From Orientallactaga sibirica (Eukaryota; Chordata; Mammalia; Rodentia; Dipodidae), in the NCBI GenBank assembly GCA_036365145.1, contig JAEOAD010001413.1, forward strand, positions 1,259,001 through 1,323,000: 64,000 nt of DNA, in the 5' to 3' direction. The notes under the pieces were generated by a model. It had not been told where the DNA came from. It saw only the letters and a list, made by a program, of their open reading frames with translations, and ran no database searches. The position numbers and the translations under genes are program-made. This document shows positions 11,540-22,600 of the stretch, piece after piece (the stretch's first letter is position 1; every line of letters begins with the position of its first letter).

Positions 11540-12095
11540 TGAGCACTTGGGAGGCTGAGGCAGGGGACATATGATCTGTAGGCCAGCCTCGGCTACAGAG
11601 AGAGTTTTAGGTCAACCTGAGCTACGTAGTGAGACCCTGTGTCAAAAAGACCCCACATGTGGGGTTTGGAAGATGGCTCGGCGGGTTAACAGTGCTTGCG
11701 GCGCAAGTGTGAGGACCTAAGCCAATCCTGAGCATGTACGTAAGAAGGCAGGTGTGAGCCGGGTGTGGTGGTGCACACCTTTAATCCCAGCACTCGGGAG
11801 GCAGAGGCAGGAGGATAGCCATGAGTTCAAGGCCACCCTGAGACTCCATGGTGAAGTCAGGTGTGGCCATGCGTGTCAGCAAGCCCAGCCCTGAGGGAGG
11901 CAGAGGCAGCGGGATCACTGAGGCTTACTGGTCACCCAGTCTGACTGAAAAAAAAAATCTGGCAGCTACAAGTTCAGTGGGAGACTCTGTCTCAAGGAAA
12001 TAAGGCAGATGGACGATAGAGGACAGCCAACATGTACCTCCAGCTTCTGCATGTGTGTGTACAGGTGGCATGTACCCACACACATATGCATACAT
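11540..12095 (+). mobile_element. B1 and B4-type SINE fragments
   Basis: B1 body at 11540-11640, tRNA-like head at 11660-11750, B1 at 11757-11850, and a further diverged B1/B4 part to the CA repeat. Confidence 0.65.
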
Positions 12096-12097
12096 GA

Positions 12098-12104
12098 CAC
12101 AACA

Positions 12105-12142
<38 letters not shown>
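12098..12142 (+). repeat. CA dinucleotide microsatellite
   Basis: About 22 CA units, at the 3' side of a B1/B4-type composite. Confidence 0.9.
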
Positions 12143-12144
<2 letters not shown>

Positions 12145-12223
12145 CAAAAAGAGAGCCAACCCCCCCCCCCAAACAAACAAGAAGAAGAGAAGGAGAAGGA
12201 GGAAGAAAATGAAGAGAAAGAGA

Positions 12224-12940
12224 GGGCTGGAGAGATGGCTCAGTGGTTAAGGCACTTGCTTGCAAAGCCTGATGACTGGGATTCTATTGCCAGGACCCAC
12301 ATAAAGCCAGATGCACAAAGTGGCAGTGCATGCACCTGGAGTTTGTTTGCAGTGGCTGGAGGCCCTGGTGCTCCCATTCTCTCTGTCTCTCTCCCTCTCT
12401 CTCTCTCTCTGTCTTCTTCTGCTTGCAAATAAATTTTAAAAAAAACAGAGCTTGGGGACTGGAGAGATGGCTTAGTGGTTAAGGCACTTGCCTGCAAAGC
12501 CCAAGGATCCAGGTTCAATTCTCCAGGACCCACGTAAGCCAGATGCACAAGGGGGCGCATGCGTCTGAAGTTTATTTGCAGTGGCTGGAGGCCCTGGTGC
12601 GCCCATTCTCTCTCTCTCTCTCTCTTTCTCTCTCCCTCTCTCTCAAATAAATAAATAAAATAAAAAATTTTAAAAAAACAACAATAGAGATTAACCTTTT
12701 CCTTCCTAAACAAGCCTTCCTGGCTGTGGACAGAACCACCAGCATCCTGCTGTCCTACCCATGGTAAAGATTCCTGGCCTCACCGGGCGTGGTGGCGCAG
12801 GCCTTTAATCCCAGCACTTGGGATGCAGAGGTAGGAGGATGGCCGCGAGTTCAAGGCCACCCTGAGACTACATAGTGAATTCCAGGTCAGCATGAGCTAG
12901 AGTGAGACCCTACCTCAAAAAACAAACAAACAAACAAAAA
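12224..12940 (+). mobile_element. Two B2-type SINEs and a B1 SINE
   Basis: B2 at 12224-12440, B2 at 12455-12670, B1 at 12785-12940. Confidence 0.9.
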
Positions 12941-12944
12941 AATT

Positions 12945-13325
12945 CCTGGCCTTCTTGAACTCACATCCTTGGCTGTTAGACAGTCCTGCAAACTGAGTTA
13001 AGTCTGAATTTCAGCTCCGCTGCCTGCCAGGTTTGTGTCTTCAGGCCTTTCTGAGCCTTTCTCTGAGCCCAGCGTGGCCTCAGCATTCCTTGGTAGAGCC
13101 TGTGTTCTCATTCCTTGACACTAAGCCGGTTTTCACCCATGACCTCTTCCACCAAGAAAGAAGAGCAGGCAGAAGTTGTGATGTGTGACCTCCGAGGTTA
13201 GGTCACAAAACCTGTGCATTTTCCATTTTACCTCCTGGGACATTTGTGTTGAAACATGAGACCACCAAATGGGAGGTCTGACTAGCAAGAGGTAGCCATA
13301 TTGTCAGGAAGCCTGATGCATACAG
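12945..13325. other. Unique sequence with an inverted AGGTCA pair
   Basis: Repeat-free. TGACCT (13186-13191) and AGGTCA (13200-13205) form an everted half-site pair with an 8-bp spacer. No gene seen. Confidence 0.4.
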
Positions 13326-13326
13326 C

Positions 13327-13525
13327 TCTGGTCAGTCAACCATGTCTTTTTTTTTTTTTTTTCTTGTTTTTTTTTTTTTTGCTTTTGCAAGGTAGGGTCT
13401 CACTCTGGTCCAGGCTGACCTGGAATTCACTATGTAGTCTCAGGGTGTCCTCGAACTCTCGGCGATCCTCCTACCTCTGCCTCCCGAGTGCTGGGATTAA
13501 AGGCGTGTGCCACCACGCCCGGCTC
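13327..13525 (-). mobile_element. B1 SINE
   Basis: Two T-runs separated by CTTG, then a full reverse B1 ending ACCACGCCCGGC. Confidence 0.92.
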
Positions 13526-13664
13526 AACCGTGTCTTTGAATCTTCGCAGCCCAGACACAGACGCATGAGTGATTCGCCCCAAGATGACTTCAACACTGCC
13601 ATCTTATGGACATTAAAACGTCTGTCCTCACCGGGTCACTTCTGGTCCCTGTGAGCAGCTATAG

Positions 13665-15060
13665 CTAGTTACTTCTCTTTGCTGTGACCAAATACCTGAC
13701 AAAAAGCAACTTTAAAAAGGAAGATTTTAGGGCTGGAGAGATGGCTTAACAGTTAAGGCGCCTGCCTGTGAAGCCTAAGAATACTTGTTTGCATCTCCAG
13801 ATCCCATGTTTAGCCAGATGCAAAAGTGATGCAAGCGTGCAATGTCGCACAAGGGGGCACACACGTCTGGAGTTTGTTCACAGTGGCTGAAAAAGCCCTG
13901 GCACCCCCGTTCTCTCTCTCTCTCTGCCTCTTCTCTCTCTCTCTCTGTTTCTCTCAAAAATTAAAAAAAAAAAAAAAAAGGAAGGTTAAGGTGCCTGCCT
14001 GCCAAGCCTAAGGACGCCCTTTGGATTCTCCAGGTCCCACGTTTAGCCAGACGCAAGTGGTGCGCAATGCCACACTTGCCCACAAGGAGGGCACAGGCAT
14101 CTGGAGTTTGTTCACAGCGGCTGAAATGGCCCTGGCATGCCCATTCTCTCTCTCTGCCCCTTCCTCTCTCTCTCTCTCTGTTTCTCTCTATTGTTCTCAA
14201 AAAAAGGAAGATTTTGGGCTGGAGAGATGGCTTAGCGGTTAAGGCACCTGCTTCCTAAGCCTAAGAACGCCGGTTCCAATCTCCAGGTCCTACGTTTAGC
14301 CAGATGCAGTGACGCAAGGGTGCAATGCTGCACTTGACCACAAGTGGGGGGCGCACGTATCTGGATTTCATTCACAGCAGCTGAGAGGCTGCTGGCACAC
14401 CCATCTCTATCTGTCTCCCTCTCCCTCTCTCTCTGTCTCTCTCTCCAAAAACTAAATAAATAAAAGGAAGATTTTTTTTTTTTGGCTTGCAGTTTGAAGT
14501 TGCAGTCTGTCGTGGTGGGAAAGGCATGCTGGCAGAAGCTCGAGGCACATGGTCACATCCAGACACAGTGAGGAAGCAGAGTGATGAGCACTGCTGCTCA
14601 ACTTGCTTTCTTAGTTTTACAATGAAAAAAGATTGGGTGCCAGAGAGACAGCTTAGCGGTTAAGGTGTTTGCCTGGGAAGCCTAAAGACCCCGGTTCGAT
14701 TCCCCAGGACCCACGTAAGCCAGATGTGCAAGGGGACACAGGCATCTGGAGTTTGTTTGCAGTGGCTGGAGGCCCTGGCTTTCTCATTCTCTCTCTCTCT
14801 CTCTCTCTCTGCCTCTTTCTCTGTACAGTTTTTAGGAGGTGGGGCATGTCTGGAGGAAGTAAGACACTAGAGGTGGACCTTTGAAAAGTTACATCCAGCA
14901 ACTGCTTCCTGTCATGCTCTTTCTCTGCTTCCAGGTCAGCAGTGATGTGAGGACTCTGCCACACACTCCCACCACCACGTTGGACCCATGAGCCAAAAAT
15001 CAATGTTTGCTCCCATAGGTTATTGCTGTCAGGTATTTATTTTGTTACAGCAACATGAAA
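13665..15060 (+). mobile_element. Interspersed repeat interrupted by four B2-type SINEs
   Basis: The host repeat is seen at 13665-13730, 14471-14635 and 14840-15060. B2 elements lie at 13731-13975, 13980-14200 (5' truncated), 14216-14465 and 14637-14835. Copies of AAAGGAAGATTTT flank the first three B2s, implying serial insertion at one target. Confidence 0.8.
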
Positions 15061-15071
15061 ACAGTGAACAC

Positions 15072-15213
15072 AGCCGGGCGTGGTGGCGCACGCCTTTAAT
15101 CCCAGCACTCGGGAGGCAGAGGTAGGAGGATTGCTGTGAGTTCGAGGCCACCCTGAGACTACATAGTTAATTCCAGGTCAGCCTGGACCAGAGTGAGACC
15201 CTACCTCAAAAAC

Positions 15214-15245
<32 letters not shown>
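15072..15245 (+). mobile_element. B1 SINE with long A-tail
   Basis: AGCCGGGCGTGGTGGCGCAC head; tail of about 30 A. Confidence 0.93.
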
Positions 15246-15246
<1 letters not shown>

Positions 15247-15621
15247 AGTGAACACAAACCACATGTCTGGGGCTTCCAGAATGTACTGCCCATGCCCACG
15301 TCCATGGTGAGGGCAGGGAGGGAGCATATTCTCCCTTTCTGGCCTTTTGATGGCATGACGGCTCCCTGGACATCCTTGTCTGTCATTCTCAGTGCTGAAC
15401 CATGCTTCTTCTAGGACCACTGTGGCCCAAGAATCCACAGCACACAGCAGGGTGGGACCACAGCTCTGAGCTTAACTTCTGTCATGTATTTAGAAAATGA
15501 CTCCAGGTTGGGGGTGGGCACAGCATTCATGGTCTTATGGTCATCCCTAGAAAACCATCAAGGCTCCTGATCTACCAGAAGCTGACCGAAGGGCCTAAAG
15601 GCTGGATCTGATCAAGCCAGC

Positions 15622-16010
15622 TGTGGTAGTTTGAATATATGTCCCCCAATATATTCAATGTTTTATTACTTTATAGTTTGCATCTGCAATCACCTTGCTA
15701 GAGGCAAGGTCACTGGGGGCAGGTCTTAAGGTGTGGTGATGGTTTGAGATTCTATTGTAAAGATATGCAAATGTGCCTAGTAGGAGTTCCTGAAGTGTGC
15801 TGTGTGACCTTTTGGCAGTAGTTTTGCTCTGTGTGCTGTGGTGGCTGGTTGGCTTTTTCTCTCTCTGCTTGGCCCTGTTGAAAGCAGGCTGCTTTTCCTG
15901 CCTTCATGGAACTTCCCCTGGATCTGTAAGCTTTAATAAATAATATCCCTTCCTCCATAACTGTGCCCGGTCTGGAAGTTCATCTCAGCGAACCTGAAGC
16001 TGTCTGCAAC
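15622..16010 (+). mobile_element. Interspersed rodent repeat, family D
   Basis: Matches 18455-18815 over its length: GTTTGAATA, TTTATTA.TTT.TAGTTTGCA (with mismatches), GGAACTTCCCCTGGATCTG, TAAGCTTTAATAAAT. The internal AATAAA near the 3' end suggests a retroelement or an adopted poly(A) signal. Confidence 0.75.
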
Positions 16011-16594
16011 ACCAGCCCCACCCCACTCCCACCCAGCACCTCATATTCCAGACTGAACCCTGATTTAGAACCAATTAGCCTTTCCCCCTCCCTCTTAACT
16101 GTCTTGAATCTGTCAATTCTCTAATTACTAGATACCCTGATGGAGATCTTAGAGACATGGAAGGGGTGCCCTGTCTTTTCTCACAGCGCCTTCTCAAAAA
16201 AACCTCATCTGGAGCCCTCTCTCATTTGGAGACATTTAGAGAAAGCAAGAAAACCTTTAAAACCAGCAAGAATGGCTCCCTCCTGTTTTATAGCTGTGGC
16301 CCAGAATGGCTGGCCCACTCTGCAGAAGCACGCGAGAGGCTTCTGTTCAAGGGGTCTGTGGTCACGGCATCCTACTGTAAAAATAGCTGTGGGTTTGAGG
16401 GCTTTGAAGAGAGTGGGCAGGGTTTGTCTGCCCTTTGGGCTCCTGAAGCACCCCTAAATAAGAAGAGAAGGAGGTTTAGTGCCAGCTCCTAGATTCTTCT
16501 TTGTGGACCTTTATTCTTTTCCTTCCCTGTTCCCTTTTCTTTCCCCTTCCTTTCCTCTCCTTTCCTTTCATCATTTCCTTTTGTATTCTTTTTA
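16011..16594. other. Unique sequence, no gene seen
   Basis: Contains CTCTAATTACTAG near 16120 and TGTAAAAATAGC near 16376 (one mismatch from a MEF2 site). A 111-residue open frame at 16157-16492 shows no known domain. Confidence 0.4.
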
Positions 16595-16947
16595 TTAAAA
16601 AAAATATTACTTATTTTTTATTTGAGAATGAGGAAGAGGCAGAGGGAGAGAGAATGGGTGCACCAGGGCCTCCAGTCTCTGCATACGAACTCCAGACACA
16701 TGAACCACCTGGTACATCTGCCTTACATGGGTCCTGAGGAGTTGAACCTGAGTCCTTAGGCTTCACAGGCAAGTGCCTTAACTGCGAAGCCATCTCTTCA
16801 GCCTTTTGTTTGTTTTGTTTTGTTTTGAGGCAGGGTCTCATTCCAAGTTGACTTAGAACTTACACTTAGCCCTTGAACTCATGGAGATCCTCCTGCCTCA
16901 ACCTGCTGAGTTCTGTGACTAAAAGCATGCACCACATCTGGCTTTTT

Positions 16948-16981
<34 letters not shown>

Positions 16982-17676
16982 TTTTCGAGGTAGGGTCTTG
17001 CTCTAGCCCAGACTGACCTGGAATTCCCTATGTAGTTCCAGGATGGCCTCAAATTCACAGTAATCCCCCTACCTCTGTCTCTGAGTGTTGGGATGGATTA
17101 AAAGCATGCACACCACACTGGCCTGTTTTTTCTTTTTCTTTATCTCTTTCTTTCTTTCTTTTTTTTTTTTTGGTTTTGCGAAGTAGGGTCTCACTCTGGT
17201 CCAGGCTGACCTGGAATTAACTATGTAGTCTCAGGGTGGCCTCGAACTCTTGGCGATCCTCCTACCTCTGCCTCCCGAGTGCTGGGATTAAAGGCGTGCG
17301 CCACCACACCCGGCTCTTTCTTTCTTTTTTATTTATTTTTTTGAGGTAGGGTCTCACTATAGTCCAGGCTAACCTGCAGTTCACTATGTAGTCTCAGGCT
17401 GGCCTTGACCTCACAGCGATCCTCCTACCTCTGCCTCCCAAGTGCTGGGATTAAAGATGTGTGCCACCACTTTGGAAAGAGAGGGAAGAGAGAGAGAGAG
17501 AGAGAAATATGAGTAAGAATGGGTGCACCAGGGCCTCTAGCCATTGCAAAGGAACTCAAGACACATGCATCCCTTTGTGAATCTGGCTTTATATGGGCAC
17601 CAGGGAATAGAACTCAGGCCGCTAGGCTTTGCAGGCAAGCATCTTATCTGATGCACCATCTCTCCAGCCCCCCTCC

Positions 17677-17727
<51 letters not shown>

Positions 17728-17860
17728 CATGGTCTCACTTCAGCCTAAACTAACTTGGAACTTACTCTTAGCCCCAGGCTGGCCTAGAACTCATGAAGAT
17801 CCTCCTACCTCAGCCTGCTGAGTGCTGTGACTAAAGGCATGGGCCACCATACCCAGCCCC
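16595..17860 (-). mobile_element. Dense block of reverse SINEs
   Basis: B2 16595-16805, B1 16805-16945, B1 16950-17125, B1 17165-17315, B1 17335-17470, B2 17475-17672, TG/GA repeat 17680-17725, B1 17725-17860. All have the same orientation. Confidence 0.87.
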
Positions 17861-17875
17861 TTCCACATTCTATTT

Positions 17876-17918
17876 TTAAAATATATTTTATTTATTTACT
17901 TATTTGAGAGAAAGAGGC

Positions 17919-17954
<36 letters not shown>

Positions 17955-18105
17955 TGGGCACGCCAGAGCCTCCAGCCACTGCAAACGACCTCCAGACACA
18001 TGTGCCCCCTTGTGCATCTGGCTTACGTGGGTCCTGGAGAGTCGAACCACCATCCTTTGGCTTTGCAAGCAAATGTCTTAACCACTAAGCCATCTCTCCA
18101 GCCCC
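17876..18105 (-). mobile_element. B2-type SINE
   Basis: ATATATTTTATTTATTT tail, GA-rich stretch, body, and CATCTCTCCAGCCC head. Confidence 0.92.
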
Positions 18106-18454
18106 TCTTCCAGATTCTTTAAGGCCCACTTTGTTGGCCCTCAGCCCATAATGGCCTCTACATGGACAGTGACATTCTCTCTTTGGTCCCCTCACTCTTA
18201 GAGTCATACCAATGTCATTCACCATGGTGTGCAGTACCCAGAGCTCAGGAAGCACTCCGTACACACTGAATGCGTGACGTCAACTCCATTGTCACTCCAA
18301 TGCTCCAAACCCGGGTGTGACTGAGCACAAGCTCTCACTGCACAGCGTGCTCACACCGGGTCTCTACAGTCAATGAACGCTTGCTGGTCTGAGTTGCCTT
18401 AGAGATATACAGTTGACACGCGATGAGCTCTCCATCACAGGCCGTGTGCAAGTG
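18106..18454. other. Unique sequence with a consensus CRE
   Basis: TGACGTCA at 18275-18282 is a perfect CREB/ATF octamer in repeat-free DNA. No gene seen. Confidence 0.45.
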
Positions 18455-18815
18455 TGCTAGTTTGAATAGAAGGCCCCCAATCTATTCAGTGTTTTATTAG
18501 TTTGTAGTTTGCATCTGCAGCCACCTGGCTGGAGGCAGTGTCACTGGGTGGATCTTAAGGTGTGATGGTGGGTTTACGATTTCAATCTAAAGAGATGCAA
18601 AGTGTGCCTAGCTGGAGTTCCTGAGGAAGCTATGCTGTGTGGCTTTTGGCTTGTGGCTTTGCTCTCTGTGTTTGGTCCCGTGAAAGCAGGCCAGCTTCTT
18701 CTGCCATGATGGAACTTCCCCTGGATCTGTAAGCTTTAATAAATATCTTTTCCTCCATAACTTTGCCTGGTCTGGAAGTTCATCTCAGTGAACTTGAAGT
18801 TGTCTGCTACAGCAA
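18455..18815 (+). mobile_element. Interspersed rodent repeat, family D (second copy)
   Basis: Clear full-length match to 15622-16010, sharing GAACTTCCCCTGGATCTG and the AATAAAT near the 3' end. Confidence 0.75.
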
Positions 18816-18884
18816 GGAAGCGTCTCCTCAGAGGAAACTGCAAATGGCTCTGTGTTACTTACCATCCTCATTTCTACTTTATTT

Positions 18885-19345
18885 TATTTAAAAAAAAAAA
18901 TTTTTTTTTTCTAAGGTAGGCTCAGACTGACCTGGAATTCACTGTGTAGTCTCAGGGTGGTCTCGAACTCACAGCGATCCTCCCACCTCTGCCTCCCGAG
19001 TGCTGGGATTAAAGACATGCGCCACCGTGCCCGGCCCATTCTCATGTCTGTGACAGGGTGAGAATCCCACAGGAATGATTTATTCAGGCTCATGGTGGAT
19101 AGATGCTCATCGTGGTGGGAAGGCCTTGGGGGAGACCAGCTGCTGTTGAGACAGCTGGAGCTGTTGGGGGCAGCTTTTCACATGGAACCAAACAGAAAGA
19201 AGAGGGCTAGGTGTGGAGGTACACACCTGTAATCCCAGCACTTGGGAGGCGGAGGCAGAAAGATCAGCAGTTCAAAGTCATCCTTTGCGATTTCATCAAA
19301 GAGATGAATTCAAAGGTGGTAGCCTGGGCTACATGAGGACCCAAA
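18885..19345. mobile_element. B1 (-) and B1 (+) SINEs
   Basis: Reverse B1 at 18900-19037. Forward diverged B1 at 19205-19345 (GCTAGGTGTGGAGGTACACA). Confidence 0.8.
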
Positions 19346-19394
19346 AAAAACAACCCTGGATCAAAACTTTAAAAAAAAACAACCCAACAACAAA

Positions 19395-20495
19395 AACAGG
19401 CAGATGAGGGGCTGGCTCAGCTCAGTAGTAACATCACCTTTTATTTTGCCTAGAATCCCCCAGTGAGGGCTGGGCGTGGCTCAGTGGTAGATCACCTGCC
19501 TAGAATCCCCCCAGTGAGGGGGGCTTGGGCGTGGCTCAGTGGTAGATCTCCTGCCTAGAATCCCCAGTGAGGGCTGGGGCGTGGCTCAGTGGTAGAGCTC
19601 CTGCCTACAATCCCCAGTGAGGGGCTGGGGTGGTGGCTCAGTGGTAGAGCTCCTGCCAGTCAGCAGAAGTCATCCTTGCCAGTGAAGTGAGGCATGACCC
19701 AGTCTCAAAAGAAGTGGCTCAGTGAGGCAGATGGGGTGTGGCTCAGCAATAGAGCTCCTGCCTAGAATCCCCAGTGAGGGCTGGGGGGCATGGCTCAGTG
19801 GTAGAGCTCCTGCCTAGAATCCCCAGTGAGGGGCTGGGGACGTGGCTCAGTGGTTAGAGCTCCTGCCTAGAATCCCCCAGTGAGGGGCTGGGGACATGGC
19901 TCAGTGGTTAGAGCTCCTGCCTAGACTCCCCCAGTGAGGGGCTGGGGGCATGGCTCAGTGGTAGAGCTCTTGCCTAGAATCCCCCAGTGAGGGGCTGGGG
20001 GTGTGGCTCAGTGGTTAGAGCTCCTGCCTAGAATCCCCCAGTGAGGGGCTGGGGACATGGCTCAGTGGTTAGAGCTCCTGCCTAGACTCCCCCAGTGAGG
20101 GGCTGGGGGCATGGCTCAGTGGTAGAGCTCTTGCCTAGAATCCTCCAGTGAAGGGCTGGGGTGGCTCAATGGTAGAGCTCCTGCCTAGAATCCCCCAGTG
20201 TGGAGCTGGGGGTGTTGCTCAGTGGTAAGAGTACCTGCCTAGAATCCCCCAGTGAGGGGATTTGGGGGTGGCTCAGTGGTAGAGCTCCTGCCTAGAATCC
20301 CCCAGTGAGGGGCTGGGGACATGGCTCAGTGGTTAGAGCTCCTGCCTAGACTCCCCCAGTGAGGGGCTGGGGGCATGGCTCAGTGGTAGAGCTCTTGCCT
20401 AGAATCCTCCAGTGAAGGGCTGGGGCGTGGCTCAATGGTAGAACTCCTGCCTAGAATCCCCCAGTGAGGGGCGGGGGGTGTGGCTCAGTAGAGAT
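19395..20495 (+). repeat. ID-derived minisatellite array 2 (about 20 units)
   Basis: Same unit as the other arrays but more diverged. It is interrupted around 19660-19735 by unrelated sequence. A three-feature block (GGGGACATGG, GGTTAGAGC, CTAGACTCCC) recurs at 19888, 20049 and 20313, that is at offsets of about 3 and 5 units, so parts of the array were copied as blocks. Confidence 0.9.
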
Positions 20496-20499
20496 GAGA

Positions 20500-20655
20500 T
20501 ATCTTTCAAGGCCCCCCTCTGGTGACCTAGGTCCACCATTCAGGTCCCATGTCCCAAAGGCTCCATAACCTCCCTAAATAGCTCAACCAGCTGGCGACCA
20601 AGTGCTTAAACACATGAGCCTGTTGGGGGGACATTTCACATTCCAACCACAGCTC
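20500..20655 (+). mobile_element. Interspersed repeat 3' fragment
   Basis: GGCCCCCCTCTGGTGACC ... GGGGACATTTCACATTCCAA resembles the 3' end of a common rodent repeat. It directly abuts array 2. Confidence 0.45.
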
Positions 20656-20802
20656 ACCCTGAGCCCCTGCCGGTGCTGGATTCCCTGGGGCTTCTTCACT
20701 CCTTCAGGCCAGAATGTCTGTCAGATGATTGCCCGGGCGGAAGGCTGTGAGTGAACGCATCTGTGGGAGCCAAGAATTCTAACACTGAACTCTAGCCCTT
20801 TT

Positions 20803-21055
20803 TCCCGTTTTCTCCTTTCCTTTCCTTTCCTTTCCTTTCCTTTCCTTTCCTTTCCTTTCCTTTCCTTTCCTTTCCTTTCCTTTCCTTTCCTTTCCTTTCC
20901 TTTCCTTTCCTTTCCTTTCCTCTCCTCTCCTCTCCTCTCCTCTCCTCTCCTCTCCTCTCCTCTCCACTCCTCTCCTCTCCTCTCCTCTCCTTTCCCTTTC
21001 CCTTCCCTTCCCCTCCCCTCCCCTCCTTTCCTTTCTTTCCTTTCCTTTTTTTTGC
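20803..21055 (+). repeat. Pentanucleotide polypyrimidine tract
   Basis: About 250 nt of nearly pure pyrimidine. Roughly 20 TTTCC units change to about 14 TCTCC units and then to mixed CCCTT/CCCCT runs. The block-wise change in unit shows successive expansions of point variants. Mirror symmetry makes triplex (H-DNA) possible. Confidence 0.93.
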
Positions 21056-21309
21056 TTTGACAGAAGGGCTCACTAAATTGCCCAACCTGAGCTAGAATTC
21101 ACTAATTTGCTATGTACCCCAAGCTGGCCTTGAACTTTCGATCTTCTTCCCTCTGTCTCCCAAATGTCATGGATTTATGCCTGACAGGAAGGCGATTTGG
21201 GGAAATCAGGACAGGAGCTGGCCACAGTGGAGGTCAAAGGGAGACTGGGATAGTCTGTTAACCTTGAGGTGTTAGAGGTGAAAAAGTTAGGAATGAGGGT
21301 GAAAAGGCA

Positions 21310-21465
21310 TAGTCGCCGGGCATGGTGGTGCACACCTTTAATCCCAGCAGTCAAGAGGTAGAGAGGTAGGAGGATCGCTGTGAGTTTGAGGCCCCCGAGA
21401 CTCCATAGTGAATTCCAGGTGTGCCTGGACTAAAACCAAAAAGAAAGAAAAAAAAAAAAGGCAGA
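21310..21465 (+). mobile_element. B1 SINE
   Basis: GCCGGGCATGGTGGTGCACA head to an A-tail with AAAGAAAGAAAAA. Confidence 0.9.
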
Positions 21466-22224
21466 GTCACCTGTCCTAGCTGGCTAGGTGAGACGTGAGT
21501 GACAGCTGTCATCCTTCCTGGGCAAATTATTTTCCAAACACCTTACACTGTTCTACAGCATTCACTGGACTCCCGTTTTTAATTCGCTATGATGGTGACC
21601 CACTGTAATTTCTAATGTCACCTCTCTCCTACTGGGCTCTGTGCTCACTCGGGTCTCTTCTAAAGCCTTCCGGACCCCCTCTGGGATCCTGGAGGTGGTC
21701 CCCGGAGGCAGGAGCAGTCTGAAGGCAGTTTATGGCAGAGGCAGGAAACTTGGTCACCAGGAGTTAAGAGATCGGATGGCATCATTGTCCCCCCCTCATT
21801 AAGCCCAGAGCCAGGAGCTCCCTGGGTCAGGCCCACAGCTGGGCACCCCTTACCTGGCACGGACAGCGGCCATCTGCCCATTGCACTGGCCCAGGAAGGG
21901 ATAAACAGACACCTGCTATGTTCTCTACAGCCAGTGTCTTCCAACAGGCTGAAATGGTCTGAACATGGAATCTGGGGTCCTGCCCCCAGCCAGCATTCCC
22001 TTTACTGACTAGACAAGCCGCAGACTGGGTGGTAGGTCCCCTGAGGGTCTCTGAGACATGGTAGAGCTTGACTCAAGATGTGGGAGGAGGGGCTCTACCC
22101 AGGGGTCCGGGAAGGCCAAAGGGGCTGGACAGGCTCTGCTGTGGTCACGGACAATTGGGATAGAGGTATGGGATGGCAGCATTTGCACAGGCTGAACCTT
22201 CTAGAAGCTTCTTTTTAAAAAATT
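21466..22224. other. Unique sequence, no gene seen
   Basis: About 760 bp without repeats. Minus-strand frame 21660-21944 (94 residues) has no recognised domain. Confidence 0.4.
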
Positions 22225-22488
22225 TTTAATTATTTTTTATTTATTTTTGGAGAGAGAGACAGAGAGAGAGAGATAGACAGAGAGGGAGAGGGAGGCAGAG
22301 ATGGGCGCGCCAGCAGTCTCTCAGCTGCTGTGAACGAAATCCAGATGCATGTGCCCCCTTGTGGTCAAGTGCGGCATTGCGCCCTTGCCTCACTTTGCAT
22401 CTGGCTAAACGTGGGACCTGGAGATTGGAACCGGGTTCTTAGGCTTAGGAGGCAGGTGCCTTAGCCACTAAGCCATCTCTCCAGCCCT
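22225..22488 (-). mobile_element. B2-type SINE, subtype with TTTAGCC body
   Basis: Full reverse element. It carries a single GGAGATTGGAACC, so it lacks the B-box-region duplication. Confidence 0.9.
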
Positions 22489-22545
22489 TCTAGAAGCTTC
22501 TTTATGAAAGAGTGTCTGTCTTCTTAGAACCACCTCTTACTAGCT

Positions 22546-22559
22546 CTAGGAGTGTGTGT

Positions 22560-22596
<37 letters not shown>

Positions 22597-22600
22597 TGCG
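22546..22600 (+). repeat. TG dinucleotide microsatellite
   Basis: (TG)n with TA and GC interruptions. Shorter TG or CA runs also occur at 5634-5660, 17682-17710, 27784-27810, 46591-46612 and 50952-50982. Confidence 0.85.
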
